Shown here piece after piece: positions 26,397-34,884 of a DNA stretch of 41,130 bases; the first letter of the stretch is position 1; the number at the start of each line of letters is the position of its first letter. Both the position numbers and the translations under genes were made by a program. Origin of the DNA: Alkalibaculum sporogenes (GTDB lineage Bacteria > Bacillota > Clostridia > Eubacteriales > Alkalibacteraceae); NCBI RefSeq assembly GCF_009362815.1, contig NZ_WHNX01000024.1, forward strand, positions 1 to 41,130, given 5' to 3'. Under the pieces are notes generated by a model. The model saw only the letters and a list, made by a program, of their open reading frames with translations, was not told where the DNA came from and searched no databases.

Positions 26397-27617
26397 ATGA
26401 AGTATATAATTATATTAGTCGATGGTGCTGGCGACTATACAATAGAAAGCATTGGCAACAAAACTCCATTAGAAGTAGCAAATATTCCAAATATCACTAA
26501 TCTTGCTCAAAACGGTGAAATTGGTTTAGTTCAAACAATTCCTGTAGGTATGCAGCCTGGTAGTGATATTGCAAATCTGTCTGTTATGGGCTATGCTCCA
26601 GAAAAGTATCATACTGGTAGATCGCCTTTAGAAGCAGCTAGCATGGGTGTCCCTTTAAGTGATACTGATATAACCTTTAGATGCAATCTAGTAACACTTT
26701 CAGAGGATAAACCTTATCAAGAAAAGACTATTCTAGATCATTCTTCCGGAGATATTACTACAGAAGAATCTACTCAGCTAATAGAAACTCTTAGTAAACA
26801 GTTGCAGACAGAATTTATTAAGTATTATCCTGGAGTAAGCTATAGACACTTAATTTTGTGGAAAAATGGGCTAAAAAGCAGCACATATGATTTTGATCTT
26901 ACACCACCGCATGACATATTAGGACAAAGCATCTCAAATTACTTGCCAAAAGGACCTCATCAAGAATTATTAACTAACATGATGGAAAAATCATATGATA
27001 TTTTAAAAAATCATCCAGTAAATGTTTTGCGTACTAAAAAAGGTCTTAATCCTGCTAGTTCTATTTGGATATGGGGAGAAGGTAAAAAACCACGTTTAGA
27101 TTCTTTTAAAGAAAAATTTGGTTTAGCTGGTTCCGTTATTTCCGCAGTTGATTTAATTCATGGGATAGGGATTTTAGCAGGATTAAAGCCAATTAAGGTT
27201 GATGGTGCGACTGGTACAATACATACTAATTTTTCTGGAAAGGCTTCTGCTGCCGTTAAAGCATTACTTGATGGCGACGATTTTGTTTACTTGCATCTAG
27301 AAGCACCTGACGAATGTGGACATCAAGGAAATCTACAGGAAAAAATAGAGTCAATTGAGATTATAGACCATAAAATTGTAGGACCCATAAAGACTGCTTT
27401 AGAAGAGGCAAAAGAAGAATTTAAAGTATTAATTTTACCAGACCACTTAACACCTATAAAACTTAGAACACATACTTCAGATCCTGTTCCTTATGTAATA
27501 TATGATAGTCGTACAAATAGCAAAAAATCAGATAATAGGTTTACTGAAAAATCAGCCAAAGAATCTGGGAATTTCTTTTTAACAGGTCCTGAACTGACAT
27601 CATATTTTTTTAAATAA
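26397..27617 (+). CDS. apgM: Archaeal-type cofactor-independent phosphoglycerate mutase / proposed homoserine kinase
   Basis: A member of the alkaline-phosphatase superfamily related to archaeal ApgM. The N-terminus KYIIILVDGAGD carries the first metal-binding Asp, GSDIANLSVMGY contains the Ser (about residue 62) expected to form the phospho-enzyme, and LILPDHLTP and HTSDPVP near the C-terminus are metal-site segments. About 406 residues is the normal size. Bacterial members of this subfamily have been annotated as proposed homoserine kinase because they appear in genomes lacking thrB, so the activity is open. I start at the ATG at 26397, six bases after GGGTG; the in-frame GTG at 26388 overlaps that site. 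Confidence 0.85.
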   Translation: MKYIIILVDGAGDYTIESIGNKTPLEVANIPNITNLAQNGEIGLVQTIPVGMQPGSDIANLSVMGYAPEKYHTGRSPLEAASMGVPLSDTDITFRCNLVTLSEDKPYQEKTILDHSSGDITTEESTQLIETLSKQLQTEFIKYYPGVSYRHLILWKNGLKSSTYDFDLTPPHDILGQSISNYLPKGPHQELLTNMMEKSYDILKNHPVNVLRTKKGLNPASSIWIWGEGKKPRLDSFKEKFGLAGSVISAVDLIHGIGILAGLKPIKVDGATGTIHTNFSGKASAAVKALLDGDDFVYLHLEAPDECGHQGNLQEKIESIEIIDHKIVGPIKTALEEAKEEFKVLILPDHLTPIKLRTHTSDPVPYVIYDSRTNSKKSDNRFTEKSAKESGNFFLTGPELTSYFFK

Positions 27618-27652
27618 AAAATAGACAGGGGCATGTCTGCCCCTCTATTTTT
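27616..27652. terminator. Bidirectional terminator between apgM and the GIY-YIG gene
   Basis: AAAAATAGA-CA-GGGGCA pairs with TGCCCCTCTATTTTT with a two-base bulge. T-runs on both sides serve these convergent genes, and the stem overlaps both stop codons. Confidence 0.85.
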
Positions 27653-27902
27653 CAAATATCGCCTTATCTAAAATCAGTTTTTCTTTTATATACTTTTTTA
27701 GTTGTTTAATAGCGTATTCTCTTTTCATAGCTTCCTGTTTGGTTGGAAGCGTTTCTTGGTGCACTAAACGAACTGGCAATCTAGCACGAGTGTATTTCCC
27801 ACCAATACCCTCATTGTGTTCTTCTAATCGTCGTTTAATATCAGTAGTCCATCCAGTATATAGAGAATTATCTTTACATCTTAACATATAAACGTAATAC
27901 AT
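27645..27902 (-). CDS. GIY-YIG domain protein, UPF0213 (YhbQ-like)
   Basis: An 85-residue single GIY-YIG nuclease domain. YYVYMLRC holds the GIY strand, LYTGWT the YIG strand, then the conserved Arg helix ([10 protein letters not shown]) and the catalytic Glu in [11 protein letters not shown]. This small-domain family is common in bacteria; members have been linked to DNA repair but the physiological substrate is not established. There is no operon partner on the minus strand. Confidence 0.9.
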   Translation of the reverse strand: MYYVYMLRCKDNSLYTGWTTDIKRRLEEHNEGIGGKYTRARLPVRLVHQETLPTKQEAMKREYAIKQLKKYIKEKLILDKAIFEK

Positions 27903-28110
27903 CTAATTTCCTTTCTTAATTCATTTTTCATTTATATATTACTTATTATCATTTATTGTATATTGTAGTCTTTGACAATCTTTTATTAGTATCCTAAAAC
28001 TGTATTCAATAATATAACGATACACTCGTTGTTTTATTCTGTCAATATTTGTTTTAGTTAATATAAACAAGCCTATGTTAATTTGCGAGCTTAATTAACT
28101 TCCCTATCTG

Positions 28111-28138
28111 TTCGTTATTAGTATTAACTAATAACGAA
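28111..28138. other. Perfect 12-bp inverted repeat between the GIY-YIG and SOD genes
   Basis: TTCGTTATTAGT and ACTAATAACGAA flank an ATTA spacer. There is no T-run on either side. It lies 15 bases before the candidate sodC -10 at 28153, a reasonable place for an operator. The rest of 27903-28214 is AT-rich and I see no gene in it. Confidence 0.55.
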
Positions 28139-28152
28139 ATTGCCACTTCCAA

Positions 28153-28161
28153 CATACTATA
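28153..28161 (+). promoter_or_regulatory. Possible mother-cell sigma -10 upstream of sodC
   Basis: CATACTATA fits CATAnnnTA, the -10 common to sigma-E and sigma-K. An AC dinucleotide 17 bases upstream fits the minimal sigma-K -35. It lies about 54 bases before the start codon. Confidence 0.4.
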
Positions 28162-28214
28162 AAAGATAAGTATCAATAATATCGTATTATTAATAAAAAA
28201 TTACGAGGTGTATT

Positions 28215-28703
28215 ATGAATAGTAACAAACAATATCAAAATGCTATAGCATATGTTACAGGCGGTCCTTTGGCCACATCTATTCAAGGAACTGTAATATT
28301 TCGAGAAACTACTAATGGAGTAGTGGTCTGTGTAAGTATTGTGGGACTTCCTGACTATCAACCTAGTGTAGGAGATCAGCCGCCAATTGGTCCCCATGGA
28401 TTTCATATCCACGAGCATGGTAGTTGTGCTATCGGTGATGCAAACGATCCTTTTCAAAATGCAGGAGAACACTGGAACCCAGATGGTCAACCTCACGGTA
28501 ATCATGCAGGAGACTTTCCAGTTTTATTTTCAAATAATGGTATATCAAGAAAATGTTTTTTTACTAATAGGTTCAAAGTATCGGAAATAATTAACAAGTC
28601 TATTATCATACATGAAAATCCCGATGATTTTCGTAGTCAACCTAGTGGTGCAGCAGGAAAACGCCTTGCTTGCGGTATTATCCAACCACAATATACGTAT
28701 TAA
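28215..28703 (+). CDS. sodC: Copper/zinc superoxide dismutase family protein
   Basis: A 162-residue Cu/Zn SOD that would dismutate superoxide. All metal ligands are visible: copper His64, His66, His86 and His133; zinc His86 (bridging), His94, His97 and Asp100. The disulfide pair Cys71/Cys153 and the active-site Arg150 in GKRLACG are also present. Unlike most bacterial SodC there is no signal peptide, so it is made in the cytoplasm. GAGGTG precedes the ATG. A CATAnnnTA element upstream and neighbouring coat-type genes suggest it may be built into the spore coat, as SOD activity is in some Firmicutes; this part is inference. Confidence 0.9.
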   Translation: MNSNKQYQNAIAYVTGGPLATSIQGTVIFRETTNGVVVCVSIVGLPDYQPSVGDQPPIGPHGFHIHEHGSCAIGDANDPFQNAGEHWNPDGQPHGNHAGDFPVLFSNNGISRKCFFTNRFKVSEIINKSIIIHENPDDFRSQPSGAAGKRLACGIIQPQYTY

Positions 28704-28870
28704 TTGTTTTTTAATATCATAATAATCCTTCTACCCATAAGTTATAATTTTATATTGGGATTTTCACTAAATAATAGTGATAACTCTTATGATTATTTCC
28801 TTACTTTTGTATAATAATATAGTATAATTGTACAAGTAAATAATGTAATCTGAAAAAAGAGGAGAATATA

Positions 28871-29260
28871 ATGATTATAGCTTACCTAGCAGGAATTCCC
28901 GCTTATTACGAAGGCGAAGATATTGAAATTAGATATAGCATCTACGAAAACGATAAGTTGATATGCAAAAAAGCATATTACCAAGATTTTGTTAAACCTG
29001 CCGTAGTTGGTTTAAAGGCAATAATAGCTTTATTTGATGAATTGCAAAAGATTGATTCAGATAACTTTACTGTTATCATTAACGACCCCGCATTAAATGA
29101 GCTTATTAAAGGAACCTCTACAACTAAAAACGGAGAAGTTTTAAAAGTTTCAAGTATGGCAAGACGTAAATTGCAACGTTTCCCAAAAGAAGTCTTAATA
29201 AAAGATATCTCAACTAACCATCTTGAGATTTTAAAATGGGATGAAGCCCTAAAGGCATAA
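28871..29260 (+). CDS. Conserved hypothetical protein, possible RNase H-like fold
   Basis: I cannot assign a function. The 129-residue protein has a strand-rich start (MIIAYLAGIPAYYEGEDIEIRYSIYENDKLICKKAYYQ), a long helix (VVGLKAIIALFDELQK), a strand (NFTVIINDP) and a basic segment (SMARRKLQRFPKEVLIKDIS). The order strand-strand-strand-helix-strand recalls an RNase H-like fold, but the carboxylate set needed for nuclease activity is not evident. It has an AGAGGAG Shine-Dalgarno and stands alone on the plus strand. A 16-bp hairpin follows directly after the stop. Confidence 0.6.
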   Translation: MIIAYLAGIPAYYEGEDIEIRYSIYENDKLICKKAYYQDFVKPAVVGLKAIIALFDELQKIDSDNFTVIINDPALNELIKGTSTTKNGEVLKVSSMARRKLQRFPKEVLIKDISTNHLEILKWDEALKA

Positions 29261-29295
29261 GAGATAGCTGATAGCTCTTAGCTATCAGCTATCTC
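29261..29295. other. 16-bp perfect hairpin between convergent genes
   Basis: GAGATAGCTGATAGCT (29261-29276) pairs with AGCTATCAGCTATCTC (29280-29295) around a 3-base loop. It begins at the stop of the plus-strand gene and covers the last codons of the minus-strand one. There is no T-run, so termination would be weak or depend on other factors. Confidence 0.6.
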
Positions 29296-30771
29296 CTTGC
29301 ATGATGGAATATGTACTATTTCATCGATAATAGCTTTTGTTGAAACTAAGACACTAACATCAAACAGTAGAGTTCTGTCTAATATTACTGGTGTACTTGT
29401 TAATTTAGTAGATGTATTTATTATAAATTGTACGCCTTTCTCTTCGGCGAAAGCTGGCAGATATAACTTTGCCTTTTGACTTCCTTCAATAGTACCTTTC
29501 ATAATATACCTTTGTTCGTATTCATCTTTTGAGCCAATGAAATAAGGAATATAAAAATCGTATTTTAGAATTGAATAGTCTTTATTATTAACCATTCTTT
29601 TTATATCTTTCGTTCCATCTATTATTTGACATCTTTTAAATACTATTTCTTCTGTATTTATCATAGATTGACCTCTTGAAGGTATTTGAATTGATACCTG
29701 TGGAAAAACCATTTCTTCCTCATATACAGACAATACTTTCTTAGCTAATATGGTAGTTACCTCTTGTATTATTTGATTATTAGATTCTTCTAAAGCACCA
29801 GGTTTATCATCTATGTCTATATCTTGTTCTAATTGTTCTTCTTTTTCAGTTTTTTTCTGAATAATAACTCCCATATCATATGGAACACTATTATTATCAT
29901 TCAATGTAAATGTTTCAAAAACCTTATTATTATTTGTATCTATTTTATCAACTACAGACTTACCTTCATTATTAATGCTAATTGCAAATAGTATCTTTTT
30001 ATTAGGAGACAATTTAATTCTTTGTATCTGGGGTAAAGTAGTTTTAATATTCGCTATAGTTTTCCTCTCTTGTACACAGATTACTTCAATCTGATTTAGC
30101 CCGGTATTTACAGCATATAAATAATTATCTCTATATTGTAAAGCTGTTATGGCAGTTCCTTTTTTAAAATCTATATATGAAACACTACCTGTACTTATAT
30201 CTATGATAGAAATATTTCCAGTACGATTTAGTCTGTTTGCTCCTTTATTTGCAGTATAAATATACTTTTCATCTGGTTCTATAATCATATCTTTAGGTGC
30301 AACGCCTATATCTTTATATCTCTTTATTAATTGTAGGTTTGTAGTATCATATACTTTTATATCACATTGTAATACATCAAGAATAAACAAATGTTTTTTA
30401 TCCATATTCAATTCTATATTATTAGCAGCAATAAACCCAGTTAGGCAACCAGTTTTTTCTCCTGTGGTACTGTATATACATACCTCTTCTGTATTACATA
30501 CATATATCTTTTGAGCAGTTGCATCTACTTGGATATTTCCATTATTGGGCATATTCCATGTTTTATCTGACTCATATAAATCGTGAATAAGTGTAACTTT
30601 GCTATTACTTGCAATATATACATTATCATTTTCATCTACAATTATATTTTGCGGTCTTGAACCTACATCAACTTCTTTTATAATTTTATTATTGTCTCCA
30701 CCTATAATAGATACCTTACCTGTTGTTAGATTTGATATATAATAGATCATACTCTCACGATTATTTAACAT
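29278..30771 (-). CDS. YVTN-type beta-propeller protein with SPOCS-like C-terminal domain
   Basis: A 497-residue protein without a signal peptide. Residues 1 to about 300 form repeated blades (YYISNLTTGKVSIIGG, NVYIASNSKVTLI, YIYTANKGANRLNRTGNISIID), typical of YncE/YVTN beta-propellers. A charged linker (about 310-340) leads to a C-terminal domain (about 365-497) with alternating strands (KYDFYIPYFIGSKDEYEQRYIMKG, AKLYLPAFAEEKG). This resembles the SPOCS/DUF3794 domain of clostridial spore-coat morphogenetic proteins; that match is tentative. Together with the next gene upstream it suggests a coat or exosporium assembly factor. GGAGT lies 12 bases before the ATG. Confidence 0.6.
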   Translation of the reverse strand: MLNNRESMIYYISNLTTGKVSIIGGDNNKIIKEVDVGSRPQNIIVDENDNVYIASNSKVTLIHDLYESDKTWNMPNNGNIQVDATAQKIYVCNTEEVCIYSTTGEKTGCLTGFIAANNIELNMDKKHLFILDVLQCDIKVYDTTNLQLIKRYKDIGVAPKDMIIEPDEKYIYTANKGANRLNRTGNISIIDISTGSVSYIDFKKGTAITALQYRDNYLYAVNTGLNQIEVICVQERKTIANIKTTLPQIQRIKLSPNKKILFAISINNEGKSVVDKIDTNNNKVFETFTLNDNNSVPYDMGVIIQKKTEKEEQLEQDIDIDDKPGALEESNNQIIQEVTTILAKKVLSVYEEEMVFPQVSIQIPSRGQSMINTEEIVFKRCQIIDGTKDIKRMVNNKDYSILKYDFYIPYFIGSKDEYEQRYIMKGTIEGSQKAKLYLPAFAEEKGVQFIINTSTKLTSTPVILDRTLLFDVSVLVSTKAIIDEIVHIPSCKEIADS

Positions 30772-30876
30772 TACTTACATCTACTCCTTCCTTGCATAAA
30801 ATTTCTATATTAATATTGACCTCCTCTCAATAACCTAGCAATTATAGATTGTTTTTTTTCTATTTTATATTCTTCG

Positions 30877-32292
30877 CTACTTTTTTTTTTCTTCTATTAT
30901 ATTGTCATCTTTATTTCTCGTTAAATTATTTTTTTCTTCATATTCTTTTAATTTATTTTCGGCACTTGCTCTAAGATTTTTCTCTTCTATTAACTGTTTT
31001 TTTATTTGATCTAGCTCATTTTTAATATTCTCTTGTAATTCCAAAGATAAAGTATAATGTTTATCAGATATATGTTTTTCATCTAAAACTCTCGCTATAC
31101 GATCTTCATAATCACGTACAGTGCTCTGCTTTTTGATTAATTGGATGTTTAATAATTCATTCGCATTTTTCAACTCATTATTCTTTTCTTTAAATTTTGA
31201 TAGTTGTGATTTTAATTGTTGTAAAGATTCTTCTTCTTGTTTATCAATCAAGTCGTTTTTTTTATTTACCTTATACTTTAATGAATCATTCTCTCTGTTT
31301 ACAAATTGACCTGGTATGTATAGACTTAATTCCTTACTAGTTCCATATATTTTCGTCATTTCAATAGCATCTTTCTCAGAAGCAATAAAACATTGATATC
31401 TCACTAAAGAACTTTCATGTTTACTATTAAATAAAATTGGTTTACTCCATTTTTCATCATCAAAACAAGAAAAGAAAATCTTATCTTCTTCCAACCAACA
31501 AGAATATAATTTATCCCCTTGAGTAAATAAAATAAGATCACGTAATTCCACAGTACTTTCATATACTTTAAAATCTTTTGTTTTTCCATCACTTTTTATA
31601 TAAACATGGTCTATGTAATATGTATCGTTCTCTATAGATTTATTTAGGATATGAATATCTTGTTGCTTCTTTACAATTTCGAAAGTAATACCATCTCCTT
31701 CAATACCATAAAGCCTTGTAATAGGACTCCATTCAAAATTTTGAAAACTACAATGGTTTAAAGATATCTCGTTTCTCTCATCTGAAACGAATACTAAATC
31801 AATATTATTAATATCATCTACACTTACTTGATAATTTTCTTCTAAATCAGATACTAAAATAAGATCGCGAACTATATCCTCTTTAATATTTTCCCCATCC
31901 CATACACAATGGCTTAGTAATCTATGACCATTACTACCCTTATCCACGAGCAAATAAAAGATATGCATCTCACTGCCAATAACTTTCACTTTTAAATTTC
32001 GTATTTCAAACTCATCAATAGACTTCTGGTGAATTTTTATACCCATCCATTGTCTATCTTTCATAGTACAGTATTTAATTTCACCTTTTATATTGGTATA
32101 AATGATATGTATTCTATCGTCTATCTCAATAAATATAGAATAATCTAATACATCTTTATCAATTAAACTCTCCTTTGTCCATTTACCTTCATCATATAGA
32201 ATTTTATAACATAATTCTCTATTGTCATTTAATGAAAAACTCCATATATTATTTATATAATCCATATATATCCAATTGGGTTTACTATTCAT
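30877..32292 (-). CDS. Propeller-like plus coiled-coil protein, probable spore-surface or scaffold protein
   Basis: I do not recognise a named family. I start at the ATG at 32292, six bases after GGAGGAG; the in-frame TTG at 32298 is less likely. The first 330 residues consist of repeated strand pairs around Trp and Asp (WIYMDYINNIWSFSLND, HIIYTNIKGEIKYCTMKDRQW, KLYSCWLEEDKIFFSCFDDEKW), like a sialidase or WD-type propeller. The last 130 residues are a Lys/Glu/Leu-rich coiled coil (KSQLSKFKEKNNELKNANEL and on). No signal peptide. It ends EEKKK at a run of ten A/T (30881-30890), where slippage could occur. The gene 30771-29278 follows on the same strand after 105 bases, so they may be co-transcribed. 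Confidence 0.6.
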   Translation of the reverse strand: MNSKPNWIYMDYINNIWSFSLNDNRELCYKILYDEGKWTKESLIDKDVLDYSIFIEIDDRIHIIYTNIKGEIKYCTMKDRQWMGIKIHQKSIDEFEIRNLKVKVIGSEMHIFYLLVDKGSNGHRLLSHCVWDGENIKEDIVRDLILVSDLEENYQVSVDDINNIDLVFVSDERNEISLNHCSFQNFEWSPITRLYGIEGDGITFEIVKKQQDIHILNKSIENDTYYIDHVYIKSDGKTKDFKVYESTVELRDLILFTQGDKLYSCWLEEDKIFFSCFDDEKWSKPILFNSKHESSLVRYQCFIASEKDAIEMTKIYGTSKELSLYIPGQFVNRENDSLKYKVNKKNDLIDKQEEESLQQLKSQLSKFKEKNNELKNANELLNIQLIKKQSTVRDYEDRIARVLDEKHISDKHYTLSLELQENIKNELDQIKKQLIEEKNLRASAENKLKEYEEKNNLTRNKDDNIIEEKKK

Positions 32293-32470
32293 ACGCAACT
32301 CCTCCTTTATATGATTATATTTTTAATAAATTTTATTATTCCATTTCTATAAATTAAAAATATAATTTACTAAATTATTATTGTAACCTCTTTTGTAAAT
32401 TAACATATGATGGAATATAACTATAAATAAAATTACCATTTATATTAATCTCTCAAAAGGAGGAGAATTT

Positions 32471-33247
32471 ATGTCTATCAACTTCAACAAATTTGTACCA
32501 CGCCCCGGTCTTGTCAACAAACAAGGACGTTTACCAGATCCTTCAGAGTTAGTTTGCATTGAAGTACCTAAAGTATTTGATCAATGCTTAATTAAAAGAT
32601 GTCTAGTATATAATAAAGGCCGTGACACACTTACAACGGATTGCGAACTTAGAAGCAACCCCCTTAACGACCCAAAGAGGTATTTAGGTAGTAGAGACTT
32701 TAAAGTAAACCTTATTTCGGTTGAAAAAATTCCAATTAAAGGTCTTTGCGATTATAAAAAAATTATTCTTAACTACATGATATCTTTCATAGCTGATTAT
32801 ATTGATTGCGATGGTGTAAACAGATGTGAACTCTTTGAAATAAATAGAACAGATGTGATAGGTAAGTTTTACTGTCCTGATTCTATAGCACAAATTTCAT
32901 CAAGCTCTACACCTAGTAAATATTGTAAAGATGCTGAAACAAATATTATAAAACTTGAAATGGTAGCAGAAGCTTTAGAAGGCGAATTATTAGTTGACCG
33001 TGAAGGTAATAATGTTCTAGATATAACTCTTGGATACTTTATTGTAGTAAAATGTCAGCTTATTGTACAGCTTCTTGTTCCAGCTTATGACTACTGTCCA
33101 GTTCCAAGCAAACCATGTGAAGAAGAACCAGAAGAAGACCCATGCGAAAGATTTATTAATGCACCAGTTCCTAAGTTCTATCCAGATCAAAAATTAAAAC
33201 CATTATTCCCTGACTGTGATATTGTTACTACTGAAATAGATAGCTAA
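32471..33247 (+). CDS. Cysteine-rich SPOCS/DUF3794-like spore coat or exosporium protein
   Basis: A 258-residue protein with about 17 cysteines and no signal peptide. The segment ELVCIEVPKVFDQCLIKRCL, followed by strand-rich repeats (FKVNLISVEKIPIKGLCDYKKIILNYMISF, LDITLGYFIVVKCQLIVQLLVP), resembles clostridial coat proteins built on the SPOCS/DUF3794 fold. The C-terminus is acidic and Pro/Cys-rich (CEEEPEEDPCERF). A strong AAAGGAGGAG precedes the ATG. It is followed by another cysteine-rich coat-type gene in the same direction. The family match is by eye and moderate; the spore location is inferred from context. Confidence 0.6.
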   Translation: MSINFNKFVPRPGLVNKQGRLPDPSELVCIEVPKVFDQCLIKRCLVYNKGRDTLTTDCELRSNPLNDPKRYLGSRDFKVNLISVEKIPIKGLCDYKKIILNYMISFIADYIDCDGVNRCELFEINRTDVIGKFYCPDSIAQISSSSTPSKYCKDAETNIIKLEMVAEALEGELLVDREGNNVLDITLGYFIVVKCQLIVQLLVPAYDYCPVPSKPCEEEPEEDPCERFINAPVPKFYPDQKLKPLFPDCDIVTTEIDS

Positions 33248-33383
33248 CAATTGGTTGATATCTATTTTGCACCTTTTTTCTAAAAGATGCATATATAAAT
33301 AGTAATAAAACTTAAAAAACAACTATATTTAATTATTTATATTATTACAAATTAAAATTAAAATTTTTAGGAGGATTTCATTC

Positions 33384-33911
33384 ATGAATTCAAGATCTAA
33401 TTATAGAGATGATTTTGACCCTTGTAGACAACAACATTTTGACCCTTGTAAGCAAAAAAAACAAGTAGATAAGTCTTGCCCAACTATTATAAAATGTGGT
33501 GCTGCTGGTGCAGTTACAATACCTCTTGCAACTGTTGTAGGAACTACCTTTACACCAACTTCTCTTTCTTTAAATACAGATTGCATATGCAATCCAGTTG
33601 TTAAGCTAGAGTTTACAAGTAATATTGTTGCTACCGCTTTTACTGGTACCATAAGTTTTCAAATATTTAAACAATGTACGAATCAATTTACACCAGTGCC
33701 TATAGGCCCAGCCTTTACCTACGATAGATTAGTGGCAATTACTGAATCAGATACATTCACATTCTTTGTTTGCGATTGTGATTCTTGTCATAATGACTGT
33801 TGCACCTATACTGTAGTTGTAACTGTAAATGCAGTTACTGTAGGTGTCTTAAATATAAATAATGCAACACTAGGAGCAATTGCAACTTGTCAAACAAGTG
33901 GTTGTTGTTAG
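33384..33911 (+). CDS. DUF4489-type cysteine-rich clostridial protein
   Basis: A 175-residue protein with about 20 cysteines. After an N-terminal short repeat (FDPCRQQHFDPCKQKK) comes a beta-rich domain (AAGAVTIPLATVVGTTFTPTSLSLNTDC, NPVVKLEFTSNIVATAFTGTISFQIFKQC) that matches my recollection of DUF4489, a family found in spore-forming Clostridia. A CDCDSCHNDCC cluster and the terminal TCQTSGCC invite disulfide cross-linking. No signal peptide. AGGAGG precedes the ATG. A role in the outer spore layers is likely but inferred. Confidence 0.72.
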   Translation: MNSRSNYRDDFDPCRQQHFDPCKQKKQVDKSCPTIIKCGAAGAVTIPLATVVGTTFTPTSLSLNTDCICNPVVKLEFTSNIVATAFTGTISFQIFKQCTNQFTPVPIGPAFTYDRLVAITESDTFTFFVCDCDSCHNDCCTYTVVVTVNAVTVGVLNINNATLGAIATCQTSGCC

Positions 33912-33935
33912 ATACTATCCAGAATAGGCGCCAAA

Positions 33936-33968
33936 ATAGTGTATTCAACGCTTATTGAAATACACTAT
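33936..33968 (+). other. Imperfect hairpin after the DUF4489 gene
   Basis: ATAGTGTATT-CAA pairs with TTGAAATACACTAT with one bulge, 25 bases after the stop. There is no T-run; it may protect the 3' end ahead of the true terminator. Confidence 0.45.
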
Positions 33969-34008
33969 CAAAGTTTGAACGTACAATCTAGTCCAGTTTT
34001 CATATCAT

Positions 34009-34049
34009 AAAATCGAGAATAAGAGGATTAACCTCTTATTCTCGATTTT
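34009..34049. terminator. Bidirectional intrinsic terminator at the end of the trp operon
   Basis: An 18-bp perfect stem (34009-34026 and 34032-34049) with a 5-base loop. On the plus strand its arm ends in TTTT and runs into more T. It separates the DUF4489 gene (+) from trpA (-). Confidence 0.9.
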
Positions 34050-34089
34050 TTAGTTTTTTGTAGTTATCATATTTTTTCCTTAAATGATC

Positions 34090-34884
34090 TCAATTTAAAG
34101 CATCTCTTAATTCCTTTACAAACTCTGAAACTAAGTTAACTACCTTGTTCTCGACAATACCTTCCTCAATCTTCTTTATTATAGCGCTTCCCACAATTAA
34201 ACCTTGTGCTAAATCTTTTAACTGTTTAACACCTTGTACATCAGATATACCAAATCCAATTGCCAGTGGAACATCAGTATGTAATTTAATATTATCCATA
34301 AACTCTTTAATATTGGAGTCAAAACTATTCCTAGCACCTGTAACTCCTAATGATGAAACACAATAAATAAAGCCTGTAGCATCTTTCACTAGGTCTTTAA
34401 TTCTCATTTCTGAAGTCGGAGCTACTAATGGTATTAGATCAATATTTTTTCCATCTAAGATCTTTTTAAAATCAGTACGTTCTTCTAAAGGTAAATCTGG
34501 AATAATTAGACCATCGACACCTGCTTCCATACATTTGTTAATAAATTTGTCTATACCGTATCTATATATAGAATTGTAATACAGTAAAAAAGCTAATGGC
34601 ACTTGAGTATTTGTCCTTAGTTTTCTAACTAATTCAAATACTATATCTATATTCACACCTTTATTTAACGCTCTTGAAGCAGCTCTTTGAATGACAGGTC
34701 CATCTGCTAAAGGATCTGAGTATGCAATGCCCAATTCGATAATATCTGCACCGGCATTCTCCATAGCATATACTAATTGTTCAGTTGTATTAATATCTGG
34801 ATCACCTGCAGTTACATATGTAATTAATGCTTTTTTATTTTTTTTCTTTAATTCATTAAATTTTTGTGAGATTCTACTACTCAT
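34090..34884 (-). CDS. trpA: Tryptophan synthase alpha subunit
   Basis: Cleaves indole-3-glycerol phosphate to indole and glyceraldehyde 3-phosphate, passing indole to TrpB. Catalytic Glu50 ([11 protein letters not shown]) and Asp61 (LADGPVIQ) are in place, as is the phosphate-binding GFGISD segment. Length 264 is normal. Its ATG overlaps the end of trpB by eight bases, indicating translational coupling; it is the last gene of the operon. Confidence 0.97.
   Translation of the reverse strand: MSSRISQKFNELKKKNKKALITYVTAGDPDINTTEQLVYAMENAGADIIELGIAYSDPLADGPVIQRAASRALNKGVNIDIVFELVRKLRTNTQVPLAFLLYYNSIYRYGIDKFINKCMEAGVDGLIIPDLPLEERTDFKKILDGKNIDLIPLVAPTSEMRIKDLVKDATGFIYCVSSLGVTGARNSFDSNIKEFMDNIKLHTDVPLAIGFGISDVQGVKQLKDLAQGLIVGSAIIKKIEEGIVENKVVNLVSEFVKELRDALN

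Noticed and set aside
28173-28505. 110-residue minus-strand ORF opposite sodC
   Set aside because: The plus-strand frame has every SOD ligand; this one has no motif and is a shadow.
30772-30876. Possible 17-codon leader ORF before the propeller gene, after a GGAGG
   Set aside because: It would need an ATT start and has no sign of a regulatory peptide; a GGAGG alone is not enough.
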